DNA of 64,000 nt from Pseudomonas sp. PH1b (GCF_000633395.1 NZ_AYMU01000003.1:186001-250000); one strand, 5' to 3'. Shown: positions 38,191-51,294, counted from the first letter of the stretch. Numbers and translations: made by a program. Notes: a model not told the origin generated them from the letters alone.

Positions 38191-40368
38191 ATGACCCGAC
38201 CCCAGCCGCCCCAAACCTCCACTCCCGAGTGCGACGCCTCGCGCATTCGTGAAGGCTTGCCCTTCCCCCTCGGCGCCACCTGGGACGGCCTGGGGGTCAA
38301 TTTCGCGCTGTTCTCGGCCAATGCCACCAAGGTCGAGCTCTGTGTGTTCGACGACGCCGGTGAAGTGGAACTCGAACGCATCGAACTGCCGGAGTACACC
38401 GACGAAATCTTCCACGGCTACTTGCCCGACGCCCATCCCGGGCTGATCTACGGCTATCGGGTATACGGCCCCTACGATCCGGCCAACGGTCACCGCTTCA
38501 ACCCCAACAAGCTGCTGATCGACCCCTATGCCAAGCAGTTGGTGGGCCAATTGAAATGGTCCGAGGCGCTGTTCGGCTACACCATCGGCCACCCCGATGC
38601 CGACCTCAGCTTTGACGAGCGCGACAGCGCGCCCTTCGTGCCCAAGTGCAAGGTCATCGACCCGGCCCACACCTGGGGCAACGACCAGCGGGTCAGCGTG
38701 CCCTGGGACAAGACCCTGATCTACGAGACCCACGTGCGCGGCTTTACCATGCGGCACCCGGCGGTGCCGGAGCACCTGCGGGGCACCTTCGCCGGGTTGA
38801 TGGTGGACGATGTGCTGGAGCACATCCGCAAGCTCGGGGTGTCTTCGGTGGAACTGCTGCCGATCCACGCCTTCGTCAACGACCAGCACCTGCTGCACAA
38901 GGGCATGACCAACTACTGGGGCTACAACAGCATCGCCTTCTTCGCCCCCGACCCGCGCTACCTGGCCAGCGGCAAGATCGCCGAGTTCAAGGAAATGGTC
39001 GCGCACCTGCATGAGGCCGGGCTGGAGGTGCTGCTGGACGTGGTCTACAACCACACCGCCGAAGGCAACGAGCAAGGCCCGACCCTGTCCATGCGCGGCA
39101 TCGACAATGCCTCCTACTACCGCCTGATGCCCGATGACAAGCGCTTCTACATCAACGACTCGGGCACCGGCAACACCCTGGACCTGAGCCACCCCTGCGT
39201 GCTGCAGATGGTCACCGACTCGCTGCGCTACTGGGCCACGGAAATGCACGTGGACGGCTTCCGCTTCGATCTGGCAACCATCCTCGGGCGCTACCACGAC
39301 GGTTTCGACGAGCGCCACAGCTTCCTCGTGGCCTGTCGCCAGGACCCGCTGCTGCGCCAGGTGAAGATGATCGCCGAACCCTGGGACTGCGGGCCCGGCG
39401 GCTACCAGGTGGGCAATTTCCCACCGGGCTGGATGGAATGGAACGACCGCTTCCGCGACACCGTGCGCGCCTTCTGGAAAGGCGACGACGGCCAGTTGGC
39501 AGACTTCGCCGGGCGCCTGACCGCCTCCGGCGAGATGTTCAACCAGCGCGGCCGGCGGCCCTATGCCTCGGTCAACTTCGTCACCGCCCATGACGGTTTC
39601 ACCCTGCACGACCTGGTGTCCTACAACGACAAGCACAACGAAGCCAACGACGAGAACAACCAGGACGGCAGCAACAACAACCTGTCCTGGAACCACGGCG
39701 TCGAAGGCCCCACCGACGACCCCGAGATCAATGCCCTGCGCCTGCGCCAGATGCGCAACTTCTTCGCCACCCTGCTGCTGGCCCAGGGCACACCGATGCT
39801 GGTGGCCGGCGATGAGTTCGCCCGCACCCAGCACGGCAACAACAATGCCTACTGCCAGGACAGCGAGATCGGCTGGGTCAACTGGGACCTGGACGCCGAC
39901 GGCAAGTCGCTGCTCAAGTTCGTCAAGCGCCTGATCAAGCTGCGCATGAGCTACCCGATCCTGCGGCGCGGGCGCTTCCTGGTGGGCAACTACAACGAGG
40001 ACATCGGGGTCAAGGACGTCACCTGGCTGGCCCCGGACGGTACGGAAATGACCACCGAGCACTGGCAGGATGCCCACGGCCGCTGCCTGGGCATGCTCCT
40101 CGACGGTCGCGCCCAGGAAACCGGAATTCGTCGCCCCGGGGCCGATGCCACGGTGCTGCTGGTGGTCAACGCCCACCACGACATTGTCAACTTCCGCCTG
40201 CCCCAGGTGCCCGCCGGAGAGTTCTGGACCTGCATGATCGACACCAATCAGCCCGCGGTGCGTGGCCAGGAGCGCTTTGCCTTTGACCATGAATACTCGG
40301 TCACCGGGCGCTCGCTGCTGCTCTTCGAACTCCAGCACGGCTCGGGCAACGGCGAGGCCGAGGGCTGA
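38191..40368 (+). CDS. glgX: glycogen debranching enzyme GlgX
   Basis: A 725-residue isoamylase-type GH13 enzyme that removes short side chains from limit-dextrin branch points. An N-terminal CBM48-like sandwich precedes the barrel. DVVYNHTAEGNEQGP is present; the nucleophile is Asp360 in VDGFRFDLATILG and the acid Glu396 in MIAEPWDCGPGGY; later VTAHDGFTLHDLVSYN and the Asn-rich NNQDGSNNNLSWN are GlgX hallmarks. AGGAG precedes the ATG at 38191, chosen over a longer frame. Last gene of the glgA operon; its released oligosaccharides feed MalQ and TreY. Confidence 0.95.
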   Translation: MTRPQPPQTSTPECDASRIREGLPFPLGATWDGLGVNFALFSANATKVELCVFDDAGEVELERIELPEYTDEIFHGYLPDAHPGLIYGYRVYGPYDPANGHRFNPNKLLIDPYAKQLVGQLKWSEALFGYTIGHPDADLSFDERDSAPFVPKCKVIDPAHTWGNDQRVSVPWDKTLIYETHVRGFTMRHPAVPEHLRGTFAGLMVDDVLEHIRKLGVSSVELLPIHAFVNDQHLLHKGMTNYWGYNSIAFFAPDPRYLASGKIAEFKEMVAHLHEAGLEVLLDVVYNHTAEGNEQGPTLSMRGIDNASYYRLMPDDKRFYINDSGTGNTLDLSHPCVLQMVTDSLRYWATEMHVDGFRFDLATILGRYHDGFDERHSFLVACRQDPLLRQVKMIAEPWDCGPGGYQVGNFPPGWMEWNDRFRDTVRAFWKGDDGQLADFAGRLTASGEMFNQRGRRPYASVNFVTAHDGFTLHDLVSYNDKHNEANDENNQDGSNNNLSWNHGVEGPTDDPEINALRLRQMRNFFATLLLAQGTPMLVAGDEFARTQHGNNNAYCQDSEIGWVNWDLDADGKSLLKFVKRLIKLRMSYPILRRGRFLVGNYNEDIGVKDVTWLAPDGTEMTTEHWQDAHGRCLGMLLDGRAQETGIRRPGADATVLLVVNAHHDIVNFRLPQVPAGEFWTCMIDTNQPAVRGQERFAFDHEYSVTGRSLLLFELQHGSGNGEAEG

Positions 40369-40461
40369 AAAACTGTGACGCAGTGCGTTGTTGCAGCTTT
40401 ATCGGCGATTGCTTGCGCTGCGGGAGGCAATTGCCGTCTACCCTGATAAACGACACCTCAA

Positions 40462-40491
40462 GGGGCCAACGAGCCGTGTATGATTGGCCCC
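40462..40491 (+). repeat. stem-loop downstream of glgX
   Basis: GGGGCCAA (40462-40469) pairs perfectly with TTGGCCCC (40484-40491) over a 14-base loop. It has no T-tract, so termination by it alone is doubtful; RNA stabilisation or a weak terminator is possible. It lies in the 270-bp gap before the PIG-L gene, where no other feature was seen. Confidence 0.3.
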
Positions 40492-40641
40492 CTGATTCAC
40501 GGCAACCCAAGGTAGGGAACGCCGGTATGCCACGCTGCGGCCGATGCCGGATACACAGCGTGGGGTACGAACCCCAGGACACCTGCGAACGTCGAACCAC
40601 TGACCCGCGTGTGCCGCACAGGAACAGGGATGTGACACCTC

Positions 40642-41400
40642 ATGAAAGCCATACCCGCTATAGACAGCATCTGGCCCAGCCAGATCTGGAACTCTGCCCG
40701 CAGCCTGGCCGATGTCCCGGCCATCAACCTCGCCAACCTGGTGCCCGCCGGCTCCCGCGCGGTGATCGTCGCCCCCCACCCCGGTGACGAAGTGGTCGCC
40801 AGCGGCGGCCTGCTGCAAGTCCTCGCCCATCACGGCCACCCCTTGCAGCTGATCTCCATCAGCGACGGCAGCGCCAGCCACCCGGGCTCGGAACTGTGGC
40901 CCAAGCGCCGCTTAAGTGTCTTTCGCCCCCAGGAGAGCGCCGAGGCCCTGCGTCGCCTGGGGTTGCCGCTGCACAGCCTGAAATGGATTCGCGGCGGTTT
41001 TACCGACCGAGCCCTGAGCGAACGGGAACAACAGCTGGTGCCCTTCATCAGCCGCTACCTGCGCGCCAGCGATGTGGTGTTCAGTACCTGGCGCGCCGAC
41101 GGCAACCTGGATCACGAAGCCGTGGGCCGGGCCACCGCCAAGGCCGCAGCGCTGGTGGGTGCGCGCTTTCATGAAATCCCCGTGTGGGCCTGGCACTGGT
41201 CGCCCCGGGAGGAGCACCAGATCCCCTGGCATCGGGCCCGCAAGCTGCGCCTGGACACCTGGACCGTGGCCCGCAAGCGCCACGCCGCCCATGCCTACGC
41301 CAGCCAGTTGCAGGGCGAACCCGCCATCGGCCTGGAAGCGTCGCTGTCGCCGGTGCTGCTGGAGCGCCTGCGCCTGCCCTACGAAATCATCCTGATGTAG
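40642..41400 (+). CDS. PIG-L/LmbE-family protein with altered active site
   Basis: A 252-residue protein of the PIG-L deacetylase fold. The normal N-terminal Zn motif is (A)HPDDE; here it reads APHPGDEVVASGGLL (residues about 45-59), so the first Asp, the general base in MshB-type enzymes, is Gly, while His and the second Asp (metal ligands) remain. The second metal region DGNLDHEAVGRA is present. It may be a non-catalytic binder or use another base. It lies between the two glucan operons with an EEP hydrolase gene 80 bp downstream. AGGGATG lies upstream. Confidence 0.85.
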   Translation: MKAIPAIDSIWPSQIWNSARSLADVPAINLANLVPAGSRAVIVAPHPGDEVVASGGLLQVLAHHGHPLQLISISDGSASHPGSELWPKRRLSVFRPQESAEALRRLGLPLHSLKWIRGGFTDRALSEREQQLVPFISRYLRASDVVFSTWRADGNLDHEAVGRATAKAAALVGARFHEIPVWAWHWSPREEHQIPWHRARKLRLDTWTVARKRHAAHAYASQLQGEPAIGLEASLSPVLLERLRLPYEIILM

Positions 41401-41481
41401 CCGGCCCGGTCAAAATCCACTGGAACGCCGGCGCCGGTCATCAGTCCCAGTGGTATCGGCCACTGATTCAGAGGAGCCAGC

Positions 41482-42288
41482 GTGAGCAGTGATTCCCCCC
41501 GCCAGCCAGCCCCCGACGCGACCCGCCGCCTGCGCGTGCTGACCGTCAACACCCATAAGGGCTTCACCGCCCTGAACCGGCGTTTCATTCTCCCGGAGCT
41601 GCGCGAGGCAGTGCGCAGCACCGGTTCCGACCTGGTGTTTCTCCAGGAAGTGCTGGGCGAGCATGAGCGCCATGCCTCGCGCCTGGACAACTGGCCACAG
41701 CAGTCGCAATACGAGTTTCTCGCCGACAGCATGTGGAGCGACTACGCCTACGGGCGCAACGCGGTATACCCCGACGGTCATCATGGCAACGCCCTGCTGT
41801 CGAAGTTTCCGATTCGCCAGTACCGCAACCTCGACGTTTCCATCACCGGCCCCGAGCGCCGGGGGTTGCTGCACTGCGTCCTCGATGTGCCCGGGCACGC
41901 CGAAGTGCACGCCATCTGCGTGCACCTGAGCCTGCTGGAGAGTCACCGGCAGCTGCAGTTGGCCCTGCTCTGCCAGTTGCTCGAATCCCTGCCCGACCAG
42001 GCTCCGGTGATCATCGCCGGCGATTTCAACGACTGGCAGCTGCGCGGCAACACCACCCTGGGCCGGCGCAACGACCTGCATGAGGCCTTCGAGCGCCATC
42101 ACGGGCGCCCGGCCAAGACCTACCCGGCGCGCTGGCCGCTGCTGCGCCTGGACCGCATCTACCTGCGCAACGCCAGCAGCCAGCGCCCGCAGATCCTCGG
42201 CAACAAACCCTGGACCCACCTCTCCGACCACCTGCCCCTGGCGGTGGACGTGCACCTGCCGCTCGGGGCCGCACATCAGAATCCCTGA
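41482..42288 (+). CDS. endonuclease/exonuclease/phosphatase (EEP) family hydrolase
   Basis: A 268-residue metal-dependent phosphodiesterase fold. The family positions are all visible: Asn in TVNTHKGF, Glu in FLQEVLGEH, AGDFNDW, and the C-terminal SDHLPL with the catalytic Asp-His. Targets in the family range from DNA to phospholipids; here an envelope phospholipid or small phosphodiester is as likely as nucleic acid. It starts at a GTG with AGGAG nearby. Similar genes accompany glycogen/trehalose clusters in other Pseudomonas. Confidence 0.88.
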   Translation: MSSDSPRQPAPDATRRLRVLTVNTHKGFTALNRRFILPELREAVRSTGSDLVFLQEVLGEHERHASRLDNWPQQSQYEFLADSMWSDYAYGRNAVYPDGHHGNALLSKFPIRQYRNLDVSITGPERRGLLHCVLDVPGHAEVHAICVHLSLLESHRQLQLALLCQLLESLPDQAPVIIAGDFNDWQLRGNTTLGRRNDLHEAFERHHGRPAKTYPARWPLLRLDRIYLRNASSQRPQILGNKPWTHLSDHLPLAVDVHLPLGAAHQNP

Positions 42289-42394
42289 GCAAAAGACCGG
42301 CGGCACGGGCAGAATCGTCCATGCTTTTTCCCCGACCTGATCCTCGGCGCATCCGCTCCGGGGCTGGCCGGATCCGAGCAGAAGGAGTCAAGCG

Positions 42395-43084
42395 ATGAGC
42401 GATAAACCCACGATCGTCCTGGTCCATGGATTCTGGGGCGGTGCCGCCCACTGGAACCGGGTCATAGCTGAACTGCTGGACCGGGGCTACGAGAAGATCC
42501 GCGCGGTGGAACTGCCCCTGACCTCCCTGGCCGAGGACGTTGCCCGCACCCGCAAGATGGTGGCCCAGCAAACCGGGCCGGTGTTGCTCGTGGGGCATTC
42601 CTACGGCGGCGCGGTGATCACCGAGGCCGGCCACGAAGCCAATGTTGCAGGCCTGGTGTACATTGCCGCCTTCGCCCCCGACCAGGGTGAAAGCCCCGGC
42701 GGCCTGACCCAGGAGTTCCCTCCTGAAGCGGCGGCCAACCTGGAGCCGGACAGCGACGGCTACCTCTGGGTGCGCCCGGAGCGCTTCCAGCAAAGCTTCT
42801 GCCAGGACCTGAGCCCCCGGGAAGGCCTGGTCCTGGGCCTGACCCAGAAGGCGCCCCTGGCCAGCACCTTCGGTGACACCCTCGGCGCCCCGGCCTGGCG
42901 CAACAAGCCGTCGTGGTACCAGGTGTCCAGTGCCGACCGGATGATCGCCCCCAAGAACCAGGAGCGCATGGCCGCGCGCCTGAACGCGCGCAAGGTGATC
43001 CACCTGGACGCCAGCCACGCCTCTCTGGCCTCCCAGCCCGCTGCCGTGGCGACGCTGATCGCCGAAGCCGCGCAAGCCCTCTAG
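42395..43084 (+). CDS. alpha/beta hydrolase (esterase, MES/EstC-like)
   Basis: A 229-residue cytoplasmic hydrolase. HGFWGGAAHW gives the oxyanion loop, Ser69 lies in VGHSYGG, and the catalytic His is His208 near the C-terminus (DASHASL). Size and motifs match the small plant-esterase-like group found in bacteria. AAGGAG precedes the ATG. It is convergent with the glgB operon end. Substrate unknown. Confidence 0.87.
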   Translation: MSDKPTIVLVHGFWGGAAHWNRVIAELLDRGYEKIRAVELPLTSLAEDVARTRKMVAQQTGPVLLVGHSYGGAVITEAGHEANVAGLVYIAAFAPDQGESPGGLTQEFPPEAAANLEPDSDGYLWVRPERFQQSFCQDLSPREGLVLGLTQKAPLASTFGDTLGAPAWRNKPSWYQVSSADRMIAPKNQERMAARLNARKVIHLDASHASLASQPAAVATLIAEAAQAL

Positions 43085-43192
43085 TCCACCCTTCCGATCG
43101 CGGCGACAAGGCCCGCCAGGCCTTGCTCGCCGGATGGTCGCGCACTTACCCAGGGGCCCGGATCCGTCACTGGCCTGTGACCGGCGCCGGGA

Positions 43193-45420
43193 TCAGCGAT
43201 CTGGCCGCAGGATCAGCACTGCCAGGGGCGGCAGGTTGAGCGCCAGGGACAGGGCCTGGCCATGGCTCGCCAGTTCCTCACTGAATGCTTCGCCGCCGTT
43301 GCCGTAGTTGGAACCGGCGTACAACTGCGAGTCACTGTTGAGCAACTCGCTCCAGCGCCCCGCCACCGGCACCCCAACGCGGTAGGCCTGGCGCGGCACC
43401 GGGGTGAAGTTGGCCACCACCAGCAACGGCTCGCCCTGCCGGCTCCAGCGCAGCCAGGCATACACGCTGTTGATCGCGTCGTCGCCGATCAGCCACTGGA
43501 AGCCCTGAGGCGCATCGTCCTGATCGTGCAACGCCGGATACTCGCGGTACAGCTGGTTGAGGTCGCTTACCAGGCGCTGCACCCCGCGATGCTCGGGGTA
43601 TTGCAGCAGGTACCAGTCCAGTTGCTGGTCGTGATTCCACTCGCGCCACTGGCCGAACTCGCACCCCATGAACAGCAGCTTCTTGCCCGGGTGGGCCCAC
43701 ATGAAGCTCAGGTAGGCCCGCAGGTTGGCGAACTTCTGCCAGCGGTCGCCGGGCATCTTGTCGATCAGCGAATGCTTGCCGTGCACCACTTCATCGTGGG
43801 AGATCGGCAGGATGAAACGCTCGGACCAGGCGTACACCAGGCCGAAGCTCAACTCGTTGTGATGGTGGGCGCGGTACACCGGGTCCTGCTGGATGTAGTG
43901 CAGCGAGTCGTGCATCCAGCCCATGTTCCATTTATAGGCGAACCCCAGCCCGCCCTGGGCCGTGCCCTGGCTGACCCCGGGCCAGGCCGTGGACTCCTCG
44001 GCGATCACCAGCGCGCCCGGGGCTTCCAGGGCCACCACATCGTTGAGGTGGCGCAGGAAATCGATGGCCTCCAGGTTCTCCCGGCCGCCGTGGCGGTTGG
44101 GCACCCACTCCCCGGCCTTGCGCGAATAGTCGCGATAGAGCATCGAGGCCACGGCGTCCACCCGCAGCCCGTCGACATGGAAATGCTTGAGCCAGTGCAG
44201 GGCCGAGGCCAGCATGAAGCCATGGACCTCGGTGCGCCCGAGGTTGTAGATCAGGGTGTCCCAATCCTGGTGAAAGCCTTCCAGGGGGTTGCCGTACTCA
44301 TACAGCGCGGTGCCGTCGAACTGGGCCAGGCCGTGGGCATCGGTAGGGAAATGCGCCGGCACCCAGTCGAGGATCACCCCGATCTGCTCCTGGTGGCAGG
44401 CGTTGACGAAGGCCGCGAAGTCGCTCGGCGTGCCATAGCGGGCGCTGGGGGCGAACTGCGACAGCGGCTGATAGCCCCAGGAGCCGCCAAACGGGTGCTC
44501 CATGATCGGCATCAGCTCGATATGGGTGAACCCCAGGTCCTTGACGTAGGGGATCAGCCGCTCGGCCAGTTCGGCCCAGTTGTACTGGCGTGCCACTTCC
44601 CCCAGGTCGTCCACCTCGCATTGCCAGGAACCGGCATGCAGTTCATAGATCGACAGCGGCGCGTCCACCCGCTGGCGCTCGCCCCGGGCCTGCATCCACG
44701 CCTGGTCCTGCCAGTCGACCTGCAGGGGCGCGGCAACCTTGGAGGCGGTGTCCGGCGGCAGTTGGGTGGCCAGTGCCATGGGGTCGGCCTTGAGCGGCAG
44801 GATCCCGTCGGGGCCGAGAATCTCGTACTTGTAGGCCTCACCGGCCTGCAGGCGCGGAATGAACAACTCCCAGACCCCGGAGGGATGGCGCAGGCGCATC
44901 GGATGGCGGCGCCCGTCCCAGATGTTGAAGTCCCCCACCACCGAGACCCGCCGGGCATTCGGTGCCCAGACCGCGAAGCGCACACCGGCGATGCCATCGA
45001 CCGTCACCAGCTGCGCCCCCAGGCAGGCACTCAGGTCCCGGTGATTGCCTTCGGCAAACAGGTACAGGTCCATCTCCCCCAGCAGCGGGCCAAAGCTGTA
45101 GGGGTCCTCGGTGACCTGTTCACCACCGGCCCATTGGATCCGCAGCAGGTAAGCCCGCTCCTGGGGCAAATGCCCGGTGAACAGCCCCGCTACCTCGCCG
45201 ACCTGGAGGCTGCCGAGCACCTCCTGATGCTCAGGGTCCAGCACCTGCACGCTCAGGGCACCGGGCAGGAAGGCGCGGATGAATTGTCCGCCGGCGCCAT
45301 CGCCATGGGGGCCGAGGATGGCGAACGGATCGTTCTGTTCGGCCCGTACCAGGGCATCGATGGCCTTGGCTGAAGGTTGCGATGCCGATGGGTTCTTTCC
45401 CTGTTCCTTGTTCGAGAAAC

Positions 45421-45424
<4 letters not shown>
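43193..45424 (-). CDS. glgB: 1,4-alpha-glucan branching enzyme GlgB
   Basis: A 743-residue GH13 enzyme that makes alpha-1,6 branches. An N-terminal extra domain and CBM48 (residues up to about 220; [20 protein letters not shown]) precede the barrel. The nucleophile is Asp423 in [18 protein letters not shown], the acid Glu476 in [13 protein letters not shown], and [12 protein letters not shown] is present. Length fits long-type GlgB. The ATG overlaps the treS-maltokinase stop (ATGA), so it is coupled to that gene. It is the last gene of the leftward operon. Confidence 0.95.
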
Positions 45425-48765
<3,341 letters not shown>

Positions 48766-48817
48766 GTCGGACTCCTGAAAAAAGTGAATTCGCAGCCGCC
48801 ACAAACCACGCCCCCAT

Positions 48818-48893
48818 GGCAGCTGGCTTGCCAGCGAAGGCGGCGGCCGGGCCTGCACAAGGCGCGCCGGCTTGCCGGCGCCTACGCAGCGCT
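48818..48893. repeat. REP-like element overlapping the glgE end
   Basis: A degenerate REP pair: AGCTGGCTTGCCAGCGAAGG on the plus strand near 48827 and GCCGGCTTGCCGGCGCCTAC near 48866, facing each other. It fills the gap between glgE and treS-maltokinase, and the TAC at 48882-48884 is the glgE stop codon (TAG on the minus strand). Such hairpins often protect the upstream message from 3' degradation. Confidence 0.65.
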
Positions 48894-50870
48894 GATGCGC
48901 CAGATGCCGAAAGGCTGCGCTGGTTCGATGCGCATGAACTGAGTCTTGCCGTACCAGGTCCAGCGGTGGCCGTTCATCAGGTCCTCGCCCTGGGTCTGGG
49001 CGTCATCGGCCAGCCCCAGCTCCCACAACGGCAGCTCGAAGTGCGCCTCCTGGGGATTGAAGGGATCGAGGCTGACCGCCACCAGCACGAAGTTGCCAGC
49101 GCTGCGCTTGCCGAAGTACAGGATCCGGTCGTTCCAGGCGTTGTACAGCTTGAGCCCCAGGTGGCTGTGCAGGGCCGGGTTCTGCCGGCGGATGCGATTG
49201 AGCTGGGCGATCTCGGCAATGATGTTGCCCGGCGCGCTGAAGTCCCTCGGGCGGATCTGGTACTTCTCCGAATCCAGGTATTCCTCCTTGCCCGGCAGCG
49301 CCGCCGATTCGCACAACTCGAACCCGGAGTACATGCCCCACAGGCCCGAACCCATGGTGGCCAGCACTGCGCGAATGAGAAATCCCGGGCGTCCCGAGTC
49401 ATGCACAAAGCTGGGGTTGATGTCCGGGGTGTTGACGAAGAAGTGCGGCCGGAAGCATTCGCGCCACGGCGCCTGGTTGAGCTCGCTGAAATAGCTCGAC
49501 AGCTCGCTCTTGGTATTGCGCCAGGTGAAGTAGGTGTAGCTCTGGGAATACCCGACCTTGCCCAGCCGGGCCATCATCGCCGGGGTGGTGAAGGCTTCGG
49601 CGAGGAAGATCACCTCCGGGTGCCGGCCGCGCACGTCGCCGATCAGCCATTGCCAGAACGGCAGCGGCTTGGTGTGCGGGTTATCCACGCGAAAGGTCTT
49701 GACCCCCTCCGCGACCCAGCCCAGGACTATGTCCCGCAGCTCCAGCCACAGGCTGGGAATGGCATCGGCGGCATAGAAATCGACATTGACGATGTCCTGG
49801 TATTTCTTCGGCGGGTTCTCGGCGTATTTGATGCTGCCGTCCGGGCGCCAGTTGAACCAGCCCGGGTGCTGCTTGAGCCAGGGGTGGTCCTGGGAACACT
49901 GGATGGCGAAATCCAGGGCGATCTCCAGGCCATGCTCGGCGGCGGCGGCCACCAGCCGGCGAAAATCCTCTCGGCTACCCAGCTGCGGATGGATCGCCTC
50001 ATGGCCGCCCTCTTCACTGCCGATGGCATAAGGGCTGCCGGGGTCGTCCGGGCCGGCCGTGAGCGCATTGTTGCGGCCCTTGCGGTGGCTGCGGCCAATG
50101 GGGTGGATGGGCGGGAAATACAGCACGTCGAAGCCCATGTCGTGAATCATCGCCAGGCGCGCGTGCACGTCATCGAAGCTGCCGTGGCGAGCAGGATCGT
50201 CGGTGATCGAACGGGGAAACAGCTCGTACCAGCTGGCGAACTGCGCGCGCACGCGCTCCACATCAATCGGGTATTCGGGGCTCAAACTGCGGTACGGCCG
50301 CTGGTCGGCCGCGGCCATCAGGCGGGCGCTGTGCGGATCCAGGAACAGCGCCACCTGTTCGGTCTCGAGCAACCCGGCCAGTTGCTGCAGCAGCACCAGC
50401 AACTGCTCGCGCAACGCCCCTTCGCTGCGTTCAGCGGCCTGCTGGACCTGGGTCCGGCCTTCCTGCAGCTCCAGGCTCACCGGCACCCCGGCCAGGTGTT
50501 TTTTCTCCAGCTCGTAGCAAAAGCTGGCGAACTGATCGAGCCAGGCCTCGATACAGAAACGGTAGCGGCCCACTGCCGGTACCGGGAAACGCCCCAGCCA
50601 GCCGTCGTTGCCCTGGTCTTCCAGGGGCTGGCTGTCCCAGTGCTCCTGCTGCTCGTTGCGCCAGCGCACACGCACCGCCAGCTGGTCGTGGCCGTCGGCG
50701 AACACCTTGCACGTCACTTCAATGTCCTGGCCGGCCACCGCCTTGACCGCGAACTGCCCGCCGTCGAGCACCGGACGGGTGTTCTCGATGGCAATGCGCG
50801 GCAGCAGCAAGGCCTGGGACAAAGGCAGCTGCGCCTGGTATTGCTGTTCGGTCGGTTTGTCTGCAGTCAT
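48882..50870 (-). CDS. glgE: alpha-1,4-glucan:maltose-1-phosphate maltosyltransferase GlgE
   Basis: A 662-residue GH13_3 enzyme that extends glucan by maltosyl units from maltose-1-phosphate. The N-terminal sandwich is followed by a long helical insert and the barrel. The nucleophile is Asp396 in TFRVDNPHTKPLPFW and the acid Glu425 in FLAEAFTTPAMM, both matching GlgE. The upstream IHPIGRSHRKGRNN is also characteristic. It is the first gene of the leftward operon, with the TreS-Mak gene after it supplying substrate. A candidate AlgU promoter is about 75 bp upstream. Confidence 0.95.
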   Translation of the reverse strand: MTADKPTEQQYQAQLPLSQALLLPRIAIENTRPVLDGGQFAVKAVAGQDIEVTCKVFADGHDQLAVRVRWRNEQQEHWDSQPLEDQGNDGWLGRFPVPAVGRYRFCIEAWLDQFASFCYELEKKHLAGVPVSLELQEGRTQVQQAAERSEGALREQLLVLLQQLAGLLETEQVALFLDPHSARLMAAADQRPYRSLSPEYPIDVERVRAQFASWYELFPRSITDDPARHGSFDDVHARLAMIHDMGFDVLYFPPIHPIGRSHRKGRNNALTAGPDDPGSPYAIGSEEGGHEAIHPQLGSREDFRRLVAAAAEHGLEIALDFAIQCSQDHPWLKQHPGWFNWRPDGSIKYAENPPKKYQDIVNVDFYAADAIPSLWLELRDIVLGWVAEGVKTFRVDNPHTKPLPFWQWLIGDVRGRHPEVIFLAEAFTTPAMMARLGKVGYSQSYTYFTWRNTKSELSSYFSELNQAPWRECFRPHFFVNTPDINPSFVHDSGRPGFLIRAVLATMGSGLWGMYSGFELCESAALPGKEEYLDSEKYQIRPRDFSAPGNIIAEIAQLNRIRRQNPALHSHLGLKLYNAWNDRILYFGKRSAGNFVLVAVSLDPFNPQEAHFELPLWELGLADDAQTQGEDLMNGHRWTWYGKTQFMRIEPAQPFGIWRISAA

Positions 50871-50950
50871 CGAGCCTCACCCCCTTTCCCACGTCGTCGA
50901 CGCTCTGGTTGCGGGGCTGGCAGCGCCCCGGTGAATCAATGCACTTAGGT

Positions 50951-50978
50951 TCCGAGCCACGGGCCCGGATGAAAGTTC
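50951..50978 (-). promoter_or_regulatory. glgE: candidate AlgU/RpoE-type promoter for glgE
   Basis: On the minus strand GAACTT (50978-50973) is followed, after exactly 17 bases, by TCGGA (50955-50951). The AlgU consensus is GAACTT-N16/17-TCTGA, so the -35 is perfect and the -10 matches four of five. It lies about 80 bp before the glgE start. This would link glucan/trehalose turnover to envelope and osmotic stress. Confidence 0.5.
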
Positions 50979-51075
50979 ATCGCGATTGCGCGGCAAATCG
51001 ACGGGAATCAAACTCGCGCTGGCGCGGTCCACCCCATGAGCCTGTGCATCTGCAAGCACAAAGGAGGCCATCGCC

Positions 51076-51258
51076 ATGAACATCCCGATCCCGGCAGAAA
51101 CCCCTGATCCCAACATCGACCAACCGACCCTGCCCCCCAGCGAGCCGGAGCCGGTTCCGAAGCAGGAACCGCCGCAAAGCACTCCACCGCCCAAGGGCGA
51201 CCCGCCCAGCACCACGCCCCCGGTGGTGGTCCAGCCAGTGTCGAGCCAGCAAGCATAG
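51076..51258 (+). CDS. small proline-rich disordered protein
   Basis: A 60-residue protein that is about one-third Pro (PIPAETPDPNIDQPTLPPSE and PPKGDPPSTTPPVVV), with no signal peptide or hydrophobic segment. AAAGGAGG precedes the ATG at 51076, an excellent ribosome site, which is the main reason for calling it. It lies alone between glgE and the MgtC-like gene. Intrinsically disordered; function unknown. Confidence 0.62.
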   Translation: MNIPIPAETPDPNIDQPTLPPSEPEPVPKQEPPQSTPPPKGDPPSTTPPVVVQPVSSQQA

Positions 51259-51294
51259 ACAGCCCCTGGGCGATCTCCGAAAGATCGTGGTCGC

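Noticed and set aside
40527..40787. Cys-containing frame starting MPRCGRCRIHS before the PIG-L gene
   Set aside because: It runs into the PIG-L gene in another phase, and its later residues are typical of an out-of-frame reading.
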